This document shows positions 5,613 through 13,401 of a DNA stretch of 16,176 bases, in pieces (the first letter of the stretch is position 1; every line of letters starts with the position of its first letter). The position numbers were made by a program, and so were the translations under genes. The notes beneath the pieces are model-generated. The model was not told the origin of the DNA. It was given only the letters and a program-made list of their open reading frames with translations, and did not search any database. Source of the stretch: Ruminococcus sp. (GTDB lineage Bacteria > Bacillota > Clostridia > Oscillospirales > Acutalibacteraceae); NCBI GenBank assembly GCA_023667385.1, contig JAMPAE010000016.1, forward strand, positions 1 through 16,176. The letters run 5' to 3'.

Positions 5613-5954
5613 TCAAACAAGCTCAATGATGCACATTTCTGCTGCATCGCCACGGCGTGGACCTGTTTTGATAATACGGCAGTAGCCGCCGTTTACATCC
5701 TTATACTTAGGACCAATTTCGTCAAACAGCTTCTTTACAACATCCTCTTTTGTGATGTATGCAAGAGCCTGACGCTTGTTGTGAAGTGTTGCGTCCTTGC
5801 CGAGAGTAATCATTTTCTCAGCCATTGCACGTACTTCCTTTGCCCTTGTAACGGTGGTTTCAATGCTGCCTTTCTCTAAGAGATAGGTTACCATGCCTCT
5901 GAGCATCGCTTTACGATGATCGCTGGTTCTACCAAGCTTTCTGGTACCTGCCAT
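5613..5954 (-). CDS. rplQ: 50S ribosomal protein L17
   Basis: Large-subunit protein that sits near the exit-tunnel region of the 50S particle. The 113 residues match bacterial L17 length. The N-terminus MAGTRKLGRTSDHRKAMLRG is diagnostic, followed by the helical core and the conserved C-terminal GGYCRIIKTGPRRGDAAEM. AAAGGAG precedes the ATG. It is the last gene of the operon, 38 nt after rpoA, and is followed by a strong terminator. Nothing unusual seen. Confidence 0.98.
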   Translation of the reverse strand: MAGTRKLGRTSDHRKAMLRGMVTYLLEKGSIETTVTRAKEVRAMAEKMITLGKDATLHNKRQALAYITKEDVVKKLFDEIGPKYKDVNGGYCRIIKTGPRRGDAAEMCIIELV

Positions 5955-5992
5955 TTGAAATCACTCCTTTTGCTTTTGTTGGAATTTCGTGT

Positions 5993-6943
5993 TTATTCGT
6001 CATCTGCTCTGAGAGACAGGCCAAATGAATGAAGCTTATTGATAACTTCATCAAGTGACTTTTTGCCGAGGTTTCTGACTTTCATCATGTCCTCTTCTGT
6101 CTTTGTTGTCAGATCTTCAACCGTGTTAATTCCTGCACGCTTCAAGCAGTTGAACGAACGTACAGAAAGGTCAAGTTCCTCAATGGTCATCTCAAGGACT
6201 TTTTCTTTTGAATCCTCGCTCTTGTCAACCATTATCTCAGTGTCATATGCCTCTCCCGACAGATCGCCGAAGAGAGCGAGATGTTCGTTGAGAAACTTGG
6301 CAGCGAGAGAAACAGATTCCGTTGCTGAAATCGTTTTATCTGTCCAAACTTCAAGCGTAAGCTTGTCAAGGTCGGTTGTTTGACGAACTCGTGTGTTTTC
6401 AACTGTGTAATTTACCTTCAACACCGGTGTATAGATTGAATCAATTGCAATAACACCGATAGGCGGCTTTAGGGCAGCCTTGTTCTGTTCAGCCGAAACA
6501 TATCCTCTGCCCTTATCGCAAGTGAGCTCCATGCTGATGTGAGCATCCTTATCCAAAGTGCAGATGTGACTTTCGGGGTTAAGAATCTCGACCTCTGCAT
6601 CACATTTGATGTCACCGGCAACGACTTCGCCTTCGCCGCTTGCATCAATGTAGATAGTCTTCGGTCCCTCGCCGTAAATTTTCAGAATTACTCTTTTAAG
6701 GTTGAGCACAATTTCTGTGACATCTTCCTTGACACCCGGAACTGTTGAGAATTCATGAAGAACTCCGTCAATCTTAACGCTTGTGATGGCGTAACCGGGA
6801 AGTGATGAGAGAAGAATTCTTCTCAGGCTGTTGCCTAATGTTATGCCGTAACCGCTTTCCAATGGCGAAACAATGATTTTGCCATAGGTGCCGTCAGCAG
6901 CTAACTCAGCAGTTTCAATTCTGGGCTTTTCAATTCCTATCAT
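5993..6943 (-). CDS. rpoA: DNA-directed RNA polymerase subunit alpha
   Basis: Alpha subunit that dimerises to nucleate RNA polymerase assembly and contacts UP elements and activators. The 316 residues equal the usual Bacillota length. The N-terminal dimerisation domain (to about residue 230) contains GITLGNSLRRILLSSLPG; an acidic linker follows (KSEDSKEK), then a complete C-terminal domain (about 249-316). That domain carries RSFNCLKRAGI, where Arg262 and Asn265 align with the UP-element-binding Arg265 and Asn268 of E. coli, and NLGKKSLDEV. GGAGGG sits before the ATG. It follows rpsD by 50 nt and precedes rplQ, tying polymerase supply to ribosomal protein expression. Confidence 0.98.
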   Translation of the reverse strand: MIGIEKPRIETAELAADGTYGKIIVSPLESGYGITLGNSLRRILLSSLPGYAITSVKIDGVLHEFSTVPGVKEDVTEIVLNLKRVILKIYGEGPKTIYIDASGEGEVVAGDIKCDAEVEILNPESHICTLDKDAHISMELTCDKGRGYVSAEQNKAALKPPIGVIAIDSIYTPVLKVNYTVENTRVRQTTDLDKLTLEVWTDKTISATESVSLAAKFLNEHLALFGDLSGEAYDTEIMVDKSEDSKEKVLEMTIEELDLSVRSFNCLKRAGINTVEDLTTKTEEDMMKVRNLGKKSLDEVINKLHSFGLSLRADDE

Positions 6944-6993
6944 GCAAACCCTCCTTATTCTACTGTGGGTGTGTGTTACGCAGCAGTCATCTA

Positions 6994-7620
6994 TTACTTA
7001 GAATAGAACTCTACGATAAGATGTTCCTCAACCGGTGTTGTGATCTGCTCACGTTCCGGAAGATTAACAACCTTTGCTTCAAGTGCCTCAGCGTTGAGGT
7101 CGAGCCAAGCAGGAACGGGTCTTGAGCCGTTAGCTTCAAGAACTGCCTTGATTTTTACGCTGTCACGGCTCTTAGCCTTAATTGCAACAACGTCGCCTGC
7201 TTTAAGCAGATAGCTCGGAATGTCAACTTTCTTGCCGTTGACATGGAAATGACCGTGTGTTACAAGCTGTCTTGCTTCGGCACGAGATGATGCCCAGCCG
7301 AGAGTGTAAACAACATTGTCAAGGCGGCTTTCGCAAATACGAAGAAGGTTTTCACCTGTTACGCCGGCCTTACGTTCAGCCATAAGAAAATATTTGTGGA
7401 ATTGTCCTTCCTGGATTCCGTAATAACGTCTTGCCTGCTGTTTTGCACGAAGCTGAAGACCATATTCGGAATTCTTGCTGCGGTTCTGTCCATGCTGACC
7501 GGGAGCGTAAGAACGGCGCTCAAATGCGCACTTGCCGGTATAGCATCTGTCGCCCTTCAAAAAGAGCTTCTTACCCTCACGGCGGCACATCTTACATACC
7601 GCACCTGTATATCTTGCCAT
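6994..7620 (-). CDS. rpsD: 30S ribosomal protein S4, zinc-binding form
   Basis: Primary 16S rRNA-binding protein that starts assembly of the 30S body; S4 represses the alpha operon in E. coli, though no such site could be assigned here. The 208 residues include four N-terminal cysteines (9, 12, 26, 31) in CxxC...CxxxxC arrangement, the zinc-binding form. The S4 RNA-binding domain begins about residue 98 with ESRLDNVVYTLGWASSRAEA and contains the conserved QLVTHGHFHVNGKKV. GGAGG lies before the ATG. Its place between rpsK and rpoA follows the layout of E. coli and many Clostridia, unlike Bacillus subtilis, where rpsD lies elsewhere. Confidence 0.98.
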   Translation of the reverse strand: MARYTGAVCKMCRREGKKLFLKGDRCYTGKCAFERRSYAPGQHGQNRSKNSEYGLQLRAKQQARRYYGIQEGQFHKYFLMAERKAGVTGENLLRICESRLDNVVYTLGWASSRAEARQLVTHGHFHVNGKKVDIPSYLLKAGDVVAIKAKSRDSVKIKAVLEANGSRPVPAWLDLNAEALEAKVVNLPEREQITTPVEEHLIVEFYSK

Positions 7621-7635
7621 ATGTTTGTACCTCCG

Positions 7636-8040
7636 TTATACACGTCTTCTCTTGGGCGGACGGCAGCCGTTGTGAGGAATCGGAGTAACGTCCTTGATGA
7701 GAGTTACGTCCAAACCTGCTGTCTGCAATGCTCTGATTGCAGCTTCACGACCTGCACCCGGTCCCTTAACATATACTTCAACAGTCTTCATGCCGTGCTC
7801 CATTGCAGCCTTAGCAGCTGTTTCAGCAGCTGTTTGTGCAGCGAACGGAGTTGACTTTCTTGAGCCTCTGAAGCCCATTTCACCGGCACTTGCCCATGAC
7901 ACAGCGTTACCCTGAGTATCAGTGATGGTAACGATTGTGTTGTTGAAGGTGGATTGGATATGGGCCGCACCGCGTTCGATATTTTTACGTTCACGGCGGC
8001 GGCGAATGGTAGCATTCTTTTTGCCTACCTTAGCAGCCAT
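7636..8040 (-). CDS. rpsK: 30S ribosomal protein S11
   Basis: Small-subunit platform protein contacting 16S rRNA near the mRNA exit. The 134 residues have a basic N-terminal tail (TIRRRRERK), the core HIQSTFNNTIVTITDTQGN, SWASAGEMGFRGSRKSTPFA, and the invariant C-terminus NGCRPPKRRRV. AAGGAGG precedes the ATG. It sits 22 nt after rpsM and 15 nt before rpsD. A normal member of the family. Confidence 0.98.
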   Translation of the reverse strand: MAAKVGKKNATIRRRRERKNIERGAAHIQSTFNNTIVTITDTQGNAVSWASAGEMGFRGSRKSTPFAAQTAAETAAKAAMEHGMKTVEVYVKGPGAGREAAIRALQTAGLDVTLIKDVTPIPHNGCRPPKRRRV

Positions 8041-8062
8041 AATAGCATCCTCCTTATTTTAC

Positions 8063-8431
8063 TTATTTCTTCTTGTTTGCTATTGTCTTCTTGGGTCCCT
8101 TGCGTGTACGTGCGTTTGTCTTTGAACGCTGACCTCTTACAGGCAAGCTCTTTCTGTGACGTACGCCACGATAGCAACCGATTTCAATAAGTCTTTTGAT
8201 GTCAAACGCAGTTTCTCTTCTGAGATCACCCTCAACCTTAACGTTGTGGTCAATATACTCACGAAGCTTTGAAACGTCGTCTTCAGAAAGATCCTTAACT
8301 CTGATGTCAGGATCTACACCTGTTGCAGCGATAATGTCGCTTGCAGTTTTGCGACCGATACCGAAAATGTAAGTAAGAGCGATTTCGACTCTCTTATCTC
8401 TCGGAAGGTCAACACCTGAAATACGAGCCAT
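8063..8431 (-). CDS. rpsM: 30S ribosomal protein S13
   Basis: Head protein of the 30S subunit that contacts the P-site tRNA and forms bridges to the 50S subunit. The 122 residues begin MARISGVDLPRDKRVEIALT, contain the helix-turn region FGIGRKTASDI and the RHRKSLPVRGQRSKTNART tail, and end in the lysine-rich extension that reaches the decoding centre. TTGGAGG precedes the ATG. It lies between rpmJ and rpsK, as expected at the head of the alpha section. Confidence 0.98.
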   Translation of the reverse strand: MARISGVDLPRDKRVEIALTYIFGIGRKTASDIIAATGVDPDIRVKDLSEDDVSKLREYIDHNVKVEGDLRRETAFDIKRLIEIGCYRGVRHRKSLPVRGQRSKTNARTRKGPKKTIANKKK

Positions 8432-8463
8432 TGTCAGTTCACCTCCAAATTTTTTGCGTCAAA

Positions 8464-8577
8464 TTAGCCCTGACGCTGCTTGTGTTTGGGATTTTCACAG
8501 ATAACCATGATTTTTCCCTTGCGCTTAATTACTTTGCACTTCTCGCAAATTTTCTTTACAGAAGGTCTGACTTTCAT
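8464..8577 (-). CDS. rpmJ: 50S ribosomal protein L36, zinc form
   Basis: Small zinc-ribbon protein of the 50S subunit. Direct translation of the gap between infA and rpsM gives 37 residues beginning MKVRPSVKKICEKCKVI and ending KHKQRQG. Cys11, Cys14, Cys27 and His32 provide the classic zinc site, so this is the zinc-bound paralogue. AAGGAGG lies nine bases before the ATG. It is preceded by an AT-rich hairpin (8603-8622) in the longest gap among the genes of this operon. Confidence 0.97.
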   Translation of the reverse strand: MKVRPSVKKICEKCKVIKRKGKIMVICENPKHKQRQG

Positions 8578-8602
8578 CTTTAATTTACCTCCTTCAAAAA
8601 TT

Positions 8603-8622
8603 CAATCTTATTTTTAAGATTG
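8603..8622 (-). promoter_or_regulatory. AT-rich hairpin between infA and rpmJ
   Basis: CAATCTTA and TAAGATTG form a perfect 8-bp stem with a 4-nt loop, followed on the minus strand by AATTTTTG and then the rpmJ SD. The stem is weak and the T-run short, so it may be a partial attenuator or an RNA-processing site rather than a full terminator. Confidence 0.45.
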
Positions 8623-8641
8623 TGCTGATAGTAAAATTTTA

Positions 8642-8860
8642 TTATTTTGATCTCCAAGTGATTCTGCCTCTGGTCAGGTCGTATGGAGACATTTCAACCG
8701 TAACCTTGTCACCGGGAAGGATTCGAATGTAGTTCATTCTGAGCTTTCCCGAAATGTGAGCCAAAATTTTGTGTCCGTTGTCAAGCTCAACCTGGAAGGT
8801 AGCGTTCGGTAATGCTTCAACGACCGTACCTTCAATTTCGATCATATCCTGTTTTGACAT
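8642..8860 (-). CDS. infA: Translation initiation factor IF-1
   Basis: Binds the A-site of the 30S subunit during initiation together with IF-2 and IF-3. The 72 residues are the full length of bacterial IF-1 and form one OB-fold: MSKQDMIEIEGTVVEALPNA, then the strand region FQVELDNGHKILAHISGKLR, then MNYIRILPGDKVTVEMSPYD and TRGRITWR. CGGAGG precedes the ATG. Only five bases separate it from the KOW-domain gene upstream, so the two are translated from the same message. Confidence 0.98.
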   Translation of the reverse strand: MSKQDMIEIEGTVVEALPNATFQVELDNGHKILAHISGKLRMNYIRILPGDKVTVEMSPYDLTRGRITWRSK

Positions 8861-8865
8861 AACTT

Positions 8866-9114
8866 TTACCTCCGTTGTTCCCTCAGCGCTCTGAGTGTTT
8901 TTCTTAACTTTGGATTGGTTGCCATTGAACTTTCGTCAATAAACGTTGATGTTGCCTTGAGATGACGTGGGTTTTTCGCCTTTGCCCTCTCAAGTGGGCG
9001 TTCTTTCCCGTCGCAGACGAGAACCTTGCCCTCTTTGAAACCTGCAACCGCAAGTAAGCATCCTTCATCACGCCCGGCTTGCGAAATAACTACCTGCCCT
9101 ATTTTAAACTCCAT
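8866..9114 (-). CDS. KOW-domain RNA-binding protein (L14e-like)
   Basis: Short 82-residue protein with an N-terminal KOW/SH3-like fold. It begins MEFKIGQVVISQAGRDEG, followed by LLAVAGFKEGKVLVCDGKERPLE, the pattern of ribosomal-protein L14e/L6e-like domains that bind RNA. The remainder is basic, with KAKNPRHLKAT and a C-terminal helix rich in Arg and Lys. GAGG lies about five bases before the ATG. Genes of this type occur between map and infA in many Gram-positives (ybzG-like in Bacillus, from memory), so the position fits. A role in ribosome function or assembly is inferred from context; its exact function is not known to me. Confidence 0.85.
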   Translation of the reverse strand: MEFKIGQVVISQAGRDEGCLLAVAGFKEGKVLVCDGKERPLERAKAKNPRHLKATSTFIDESSMATNPKLRKTLRALREQRR

Positions 9115-9123
9115 TGTGACCTC

Positions 9124-9873
9124 TCATTCTCTTGTGAGTATCACCGGACCGTCTGCTGTAATTGCAACGGTATGTTCAAAATGTGCAGAAAGCTTTGCAT
9201 CTCTTGTTTTCACTGTCCAACCGTCAGGCAGCAGCTTGATTGCCGCAGTCCCCTGGTTTATCATCGGCTCAATGGCGAGAGTCATGCCCGGTAACAGACG
9301 TACTCCTCGACCGGCCTTGCCGTAATTCGGCACACTGGGATCTTCATGTAATTCTTTTCCGACACCGTGCCCTGTGTACTCACGAACAACAGAGTAGCCT
9401 CTTGCTTCGCAGTAGTTTTGCACAGTGCTTGCTATATCGCCGATCTTGTTGCCGGGAATTGCAGCCTTGATTGCCTCATAAAGGCTTTCTTTGGTTGCAT
9501 CCATCAGCCGCTGTGCCTCTTCGGAAATTCTTCCGCAGGCAAAAGTGGCAGCATTATCGCCGTTATAGCCGTTGATTTTTGCCCCAAGGTCAATGCTTAC
9601 TATGTCGCCTTCCTTGAGAATCCTTTTCTTACTCGGAATGCCATGAATGATCTCATCGTTTATGGAAATACATGCGGTAGCGGGGAACCCATATAAATGC
9701 AGGAAGTTAGGCTCAGCGCCCTGACTTTTGATGTATTTATAGGCGATTTGGTCAATTTCCCAGGTTGAAATGCCCGGTCTGACCGCTTCCCCGGCTACTC
9801 TCAGTGCTCCGGCAGAGATTCTGCAAGCCTCTTTCATGAGCGAAAGCTCACGAGCCGTTTTAAGCACAATCAT
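9124..9873 (-). CDS. map: Methionine aminopeptidase, type I
   Basis: Removes the initiator methionine from nascent proteins with small second residues, using a dinuclear metal site. The start used is ATG 9871-9873 (MIVLKTAREL), with GGAGG seven bases upstream and the adk stop one base away; a longer in-frame start would overlap adk and has no such site. The 249 residues are typical of type Ia. Metal ligands are visible as Asp95 (SIDLG), Asp106 (GYNGD), His169 (TGHG), Glu202 (AIEPM) and Glu233 (HFEHT). The stretch after Asp106 reads NAATF where many homologues have ARTF, a small variation outside the ligand set. Confidence 0.97.
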   Translation of the reverse strand: MIVLKTARELSLMKEACRISAGALRVAGEAVRPGISTWEIDQIAYKYIKSQGAEPNFLHLYGFPATACISINDEIIHGIPSKKRILKEGDIVSIDLGAKINGYNGDNAATFACGRISEEAQRLMDATKESLYEAIKAAIPGNKIGDIASTVQNYCEARGYSVVREYTGHGVGKELHEDPSVPNYGKAGRGVRLLPGMTLAIEPMINQGTAAIKLLPDGWTVKTRDAKLSAHFEHTVAITADGPVILTRE

Positions 9874-9874
9874 G

Positions 9875-10507
9875 TTAATCCTCCAATGCTTTGAGGGTGA
9901 GTGCTGTTGTGTCAGCAATTTCCTCCTGTCCCTCAACAATGCGAAGCTTGCCTTTTGACTGATAGAAATCCTTCAGCGGTTCTGTTTGAGTGTGATAAAC
10001 CTCAAGCCTTTCAAGAACCGTTTCAGGCTTGTCATCATTACGTTGAACAAGCTCACCGCCGCAGTTGTTGCACACGTCTTCCTTTTCAGGCTTCTTATAA
10101 AGCATATGATAGGAAGCGCCGCATCCGCCGCAAACTCTTCTTCCGGACATTCTTGCAACGATTTTTTCATCAGGCACTTCAATGTCGATGACCTTGTCGA
10201 TTTCGATTCCCATTTCGTCAAGCGCTTCAGCCTGTGGAACAGTTCTTGGGAAACCGTCAAGGACAAAACCGTTTTTGCAATCGTCCTTGGCAAGCCTTTC
10301 CTTAATGATGCCGATTACAACATCATCAGGAACAAGCTGACCTTTTTCAATGTAATCCTTTGCTTTAATACCCATCTCCGTCTGCTCTTTAAGAGCTGCA
10401 CGGATGATATTGCCCGTTGAAATTGCAGGAATGCCAAGCTTTTCGCAAACCACTTCAGCCTGTGTGCCCTTACCTGCACCGGGAGCACCGAGAAAAATCA
10501 GTTTCAT
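9875..10507 (-). CDS. adk: Adenylate kinase, zinc-LID form
   Basis: Interconverts ATP plus AMP and two ADP in the cytoplasm. The start used is ATG 10505-10507 (MKLIFLGAPG), eight bases after TAGGAG; an in-frame GTG three codons upstream is too close to that SD. The 210 residues carry the P-loop GAPGAGKGT (7-15), the AMP-binding region with STGNIIRAA, DGFPRT, and a LID with Cys126, Cys129, Cys146 and Cys149, the structural zinc site of Gram-positive long-form adenylate kinases. It sits between secY and map as usual in the spc operon. Confidence 0.98.
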   Translation of the reverse strand: MKLIFLGAPGAGKGTQAEVVCEKLGIPAISTGNIIRAALKEQTEMGIKAKDYIEKGQLVPDDVVIGIIKERLAKDDCKNGFVLDGFPRTVPQAEALDEMGIEIDKVIDIEVPDEKIVARMSGRRVCGGCGASYHMLYKKPEKEDVCNNCGGELVQRNDDKPETVLERLEVYHTQTEPLKDFYQSKGKLRIVEGQEEIADTTALTLKALED

Positions 10508-10525
10508 CAATATCACTCCTAAGTA

Positions 10526-11842
10526 TTAATCAAGGAAGCCCTTGTAATGTCTCATCATCATCTGACTTTCAAGCGACTTAACTGTTTCAAGTGCAACGCC
10601 GACAACGATGATAAGTGATGTACCGCCGAGTGAAAGTGCCATCTGATTACCAATGAGCGTTGTGAACAACGTGAGAAGGTTCGGGAACAGAGCGATAACA
10701 CTGAGGAGCAATGCACCCATGAGTGTGATTCTGTTGAGAATCTTCTTGATGTAATCAGCTGTCGGTTTACCCGGACGAATACCCGGAATCATGCCGCTGT
10801 TCTTACGGATGTTGTTTGCCATTTCAACCGGATTGTACTGAATGCTTGCATAGAAGTAAGCAAAGAACAAGATGAGGATGAAATACATAATAGCATAGAA
10901 CCAATGTGTTGACTGGAACAAGCCGAAGAAGCTCTTTGTTCTGTCACTCATTGTGTCTGTGTTCATGAACATCTGAATTGTTGGCGGCAGTGAAAGAATT
11001 GATGAAGCGAAGATAACCGGAAGAACACCTGACATATTAACCTTGATGGGAATATGTGTGCTCTGACCGCCATACATCTTACGACCAACAACTCTTTTTG
11101 CATATTGAACCGGGATTCTGCGTTCGGCATTGTCCATCCAAACAATGAAAGCAATCATTGCAAGCAGGCAAATAACTACGATTGGAACAAGTGCATAATA
11201 TGCGCCGCCCATCATGAGGTAGCTATACATCTGATATACCATGGTCGGCATACGAGAAACGATACCTGCGAAAAGGATGATTGAAACACCGTTGCCGATG
11301 CCCTTGTCGTTAACCTGCTCGCCAAGCCACATAACAAAGCTTGAACCTGCGGTCAGAACAAGGATAACAACGAGTCCCTGAAGAACTGCTGAGATACCGG
11401 TGAAGAGGTTGCCCTCTGCGTCTGTAACAACAAAGCCTTTTGCTCTCAGATAAATGAAGTATGCTGTACTTTGAAGAATAGCAAGAGCAACTGTTGTGTA
11501 ACGTGTGATTGTTGCAATCTTCTTTCTGCCTTCTTCGCCTTCCTTTGAAAGTTTCTCAAGGGCGGGAATTGCAACAGTAAGAAGCTGAATGATGATTGAA
11601 CTGTTGATGTACGGTGTAACCGACATTGCAAAAATAGTACCGTAGTTGAAGGCGTCACCTGTCATCATGTTCAGGTAGTTCATAAATGTTTCGCTGCCCT
11701 CGGGAGTGATGCCGGTTGTGATATCCGTGAAAGGAACAGGAATTGCTGCACCGATTCTGAATATCAAAACTATAAGTGCAGTGAAAAGCATTTTCTTACG
11801 AAGGTCTGCGATTTTCCATGCATTTATAAAGGTACTAATCAT
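10526..11842 (-). CDS. secY: Protein translocase subunit SecY
   Basis: Channel-forming subunit of the SecYEG translocon in the cytoplasmic membrane. The 438 residues contain about ten membrane segments. Visible landmarks are the N-terminal amphipathic region with LRKKMLFTALIVLIFRIGAA, the plug region after PFTD, NKGIGNG-like loop NDKGIGNGVSIILF, the ERRIPVQYAKR loop that binds SecA and the ribosome, and IRKNSGMIPGIRPGKPT. GAGGTGAT lies inside the end of rplO, and the genes are separated by only two bases, suggesting translational coupling. The C-terminus ends soon after the last helix, as usual. Confidence 0.98.
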   Translation of the reverse strand: MISTFINAWKIADLRKKMLFTALIVLIFRIGAAIPVPFTDITTGITPEGSETFMNYLNMMTGDAFNYGTIFAMSVTPYINSSIIIQLLTVAIPALEKLSKEGEEGRKKIATITRYTTVALAILQSTAYFIYLRAKGFVVTDAEGNLFTGISAVLQGLVVILVLTAGSSFVMWLGEQVNDKGIGNGVSIILFAGIVSRMPTMVYQMYSYLMMGGAYYALVPIVVICLLAMIAFIVWMDNAERRIPVQYAKRVVGRKMYGGQSTHIPIKVNMSGVLPVIFASSILSLPPTIQMFMNTDTMSDRTKSFFGLFQSTHWFYAIMYFILILFFAYFYASIQYNPVEMANNIRKNSGMIPGIRPGKPTADYIKKILNRITLMGALLLSVIALFPNLLTLFTTLIGNQMALSLGGTSLIIVVGVALETVKSLESQMMMRHYKGFLD

Positions 11843-11844
11843 TA

Positions 11845-12288
11845 TCAGATCACCTCGATCTTTCCGCCGGCAGCTTCGATTTTCTGCTTTGCAGATTCAC
11901 TGAAAGCATTAGCCTGAACTGTAAGCGATTTTGTGATCTCTCCGTTTCCAAGTACCTTAACACCATCAAGAACCTTTTTAACAAGGCCTTTCTCAACAAG
12001 TGCTTCGATAGTTACTGTATCGCCTGCGTTGAAAGCTTTTTCAAGCGAAGCAACGTTAACGATTGCCATCTCAGTTCTGAAGATGTTGACAAATCCTCTC
12101 TTCGGGATTCGTCTTTGCAAAGGCATCTGACCGCCCTCAAAACCGGGACGCATACCTCTGCCTGCACGGGCCTTCTGACCCTTATGACCTTTACCGGCAG
12201 TTTTGCCCTGACCGGATCCTACACCACGTCCAATACGTTTACGTTCTTTTGTTGAACCTGCCGCAGGTGAAAGTTCGTGCAATTTCAT
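11845..12288 (-). CDS. rplO: 50S ribosomal protein L15
   Basis: Late-assembly protein of the 50S subunit. The 147 residues show the glycine- and lysine-rich N-terminal extension (GRGVGSGQGKTAGKGHKG, QKARAGRGMRPGFEGGQMP), the conserved LQRRIPKRGF, and a globular C-terminal half with repeated valine-rich strands. AAGGAGG precedes the ATG. Its 3' end contains the SD of secY. Confidence 0.98.
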   Translation of the reverse strand: MKLHELSPAAGSTKERKRIGRGVGSGQGKTAGKGHKGQKARAGRGMRPGFEGGQMPLQRRIPKRGFVNIFRTEMAIVNVASLEKAFNAGDTVTIEALVEKGLVKKVLDGVKVLGNGEITKSLTVQANAFSESAKQKIEAAGGKIEVI

Positions 12289-12307
12289 TGTTTTCGCACC
12301 TCCTTGC

Positions 12308-12487
12308 TTAAGCTTCGGTTACCTCGATAAGGTGAGCGATTTTCTTCACCTTACCTTGAGTCTGTGGATTGTTCGGCTGAACTTTTTCATCGCCGATTTT
12401 ACGAAGACCAAGTGCATGGGCGGTGGCAATCTGATCTTTTTTTGAGCCGATAAGGCTTCTGACAAGCTTTACCTTAACATCTGCCAT
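12308..12487 (-). CDS. rpmD: 50S ribosomal protein L30
   Basis: Small 50S subunit protein. Direct translation of the gap between rplO and rpsE gives 59 residues starting MADVKVKLVRSLIGSKKDQI, followed by ATAHALGLRKIGDEKVQPNN and a basic VKKIAHLIEV segment, the full L30 pattern. GGAGGG lies several bases before the ATG. Its position between rpsE and rplO is the standard one. Confidence 0.97.
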   Translation of the reverse strand: MADVKVKLVRSLIGSKKDQIATAHALGLRKIGDEKVQPNNPQTQGKVKKIAHLIEVTEA

Positions 12488-12501
12488 TTTTCACGCCCTC
12501 C

Positions 12502-13002
12502 TTAACCTAAAATTTCCTTAGCGGTCTTGCCACGAACTGCAGCAACTTCTTCAACATTGCGAAGCTTTGAAAGACCGTCAATGGTGGCTCTTACAACGTT
12601 GCACGGATTGTTTGAACGAAGAGCCTTTGTACGAATGTCCTTAATGCCAACTGTTTCAACAACGGCACGAACAGGACCGCCGGCAATAACGCCGGTACCC
12701 GGTGCAGCAGGCTTGAGAAGAACAACGCCTGCGCCGAACTTACCAATGATCTCGTGAGGGATTGTTGTGCCCTTGAGAGCAACCTTCATAAGGTTCTTCT
12801 TAGCATCCTCAATGCCCTTGCGGATTGCATCCGGAACTTCGCCGGATTTGCCGAGACCGAAACCGATGATGCCGTTGCCGTCACCAACAACAACGAGAGC
12901 CGCAAATTTAAAGATACGGCCGCCCTTAACGGTTTTTGAAACACGGTTGATAGCTACAACACGTTCTGTAAGTTCATAAGCTGATGCATCAATCTTTGTC
13001 AT
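12502..13002 (-). CDS. rpsE: 30S ribosomal protein S5
   Basis: 30S protein near the mRNA entrance, important for decoding accuracy. The 166 residues contain the double-stranded-RNA-binding-like N-domain (ERVVAINRVSKTVKGGRIFK, LVVVGDGNGIIGFGLGKSGE) and the C-domain (GAGVVLLKPAAPGTGVIAGG, RAVVETVGIKDI, SNNPCNVVRATIDGL). AAGGAGG precedes the ATG. Normal length and context. Confidence 0.98.
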   Translation of the reverse strand: MTKIDASAYELTERVVAINRVSKTVKGGRIFKFAALVVVGDGNGIIGFGLGKSGEVPDAIRKGIEDAKKNLMKVALKGTTIPHEIIGKFGAGVVLLKPAAPGTGVIAGGPVRAVVETVGIKDIRTKALRSNNPCNVVRATIDGLSKLRNVEEVAAVRGKTAKEILG

Positions 13003-13020
13003 AATTAATTTCCTCCTTGC

Positions 13021-13377
13021 TTAGAACTTCAGGCCGGCAGCACGAGCACCTTCTGCAAGTGCTTCTACACGACCGTGATAAATGTAACCGCCTCTGTCAA
13101 AGACACATTCTTCAATGCCTTTATCAGTGGCACGTTTGCCGAGAAGCTCGCCAACTTTTTTAGCAGCTTCCACATTTCCACCGTTCTCGAACTCTTTTTC
13201 GACAGTAGCAGCCGAAGCAAGAGTTACACCATTAACATCGTCAATTAACTGAGCATAGATGTGGTTGAGTGAACGGTATACGCTAAGACGGGGACGCTGA
13301 GCAGTACCGGTGATTTTAGCACGTACTCTTTTGCGTCTTTTGAGTCTTGCTTTATTGCTGTCTTGTTTGCTGACCAT
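13021..13377 (-). CDS. rplR: 50S ribosomal protein L18
   Basis: Binds 5S rRNA with L5 in the central protuberance. The 118 residues start with a basic tail (NKARLKRRKRVRAKITGT), then RPRLSVYRSLNHIYAQLIDD and the conserved C-terminus VFDRGGYIYHGRVEALAEGA and RAAGLKF. AAAGGAG precedes the ATG. It sits between rplF and rpsE, as expected. Confidence 0.98.
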   Translation of the reverse strand: MVSKQDSNKARLKRRKRVRAKITGTAQRPRLSVYRSLNHIYAQLIDDVNGVTLASAATVEKEFENGGNVEAAKKVGELLGKRATDKGIEECVFDRGGYIYHGRVEALAEGARAAGLKF

Positions 13378-13401
13378 TGAATTTTCACTCCTTTACCAAT
13401 C

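Noticed and set aside
7396..7854. A 152-codon plus-strand ORF across rpsD and rpsK.
   Set aside because: It is antisense to two conserved ribosomal protein genes and spans their junction, with no sign of a start site.
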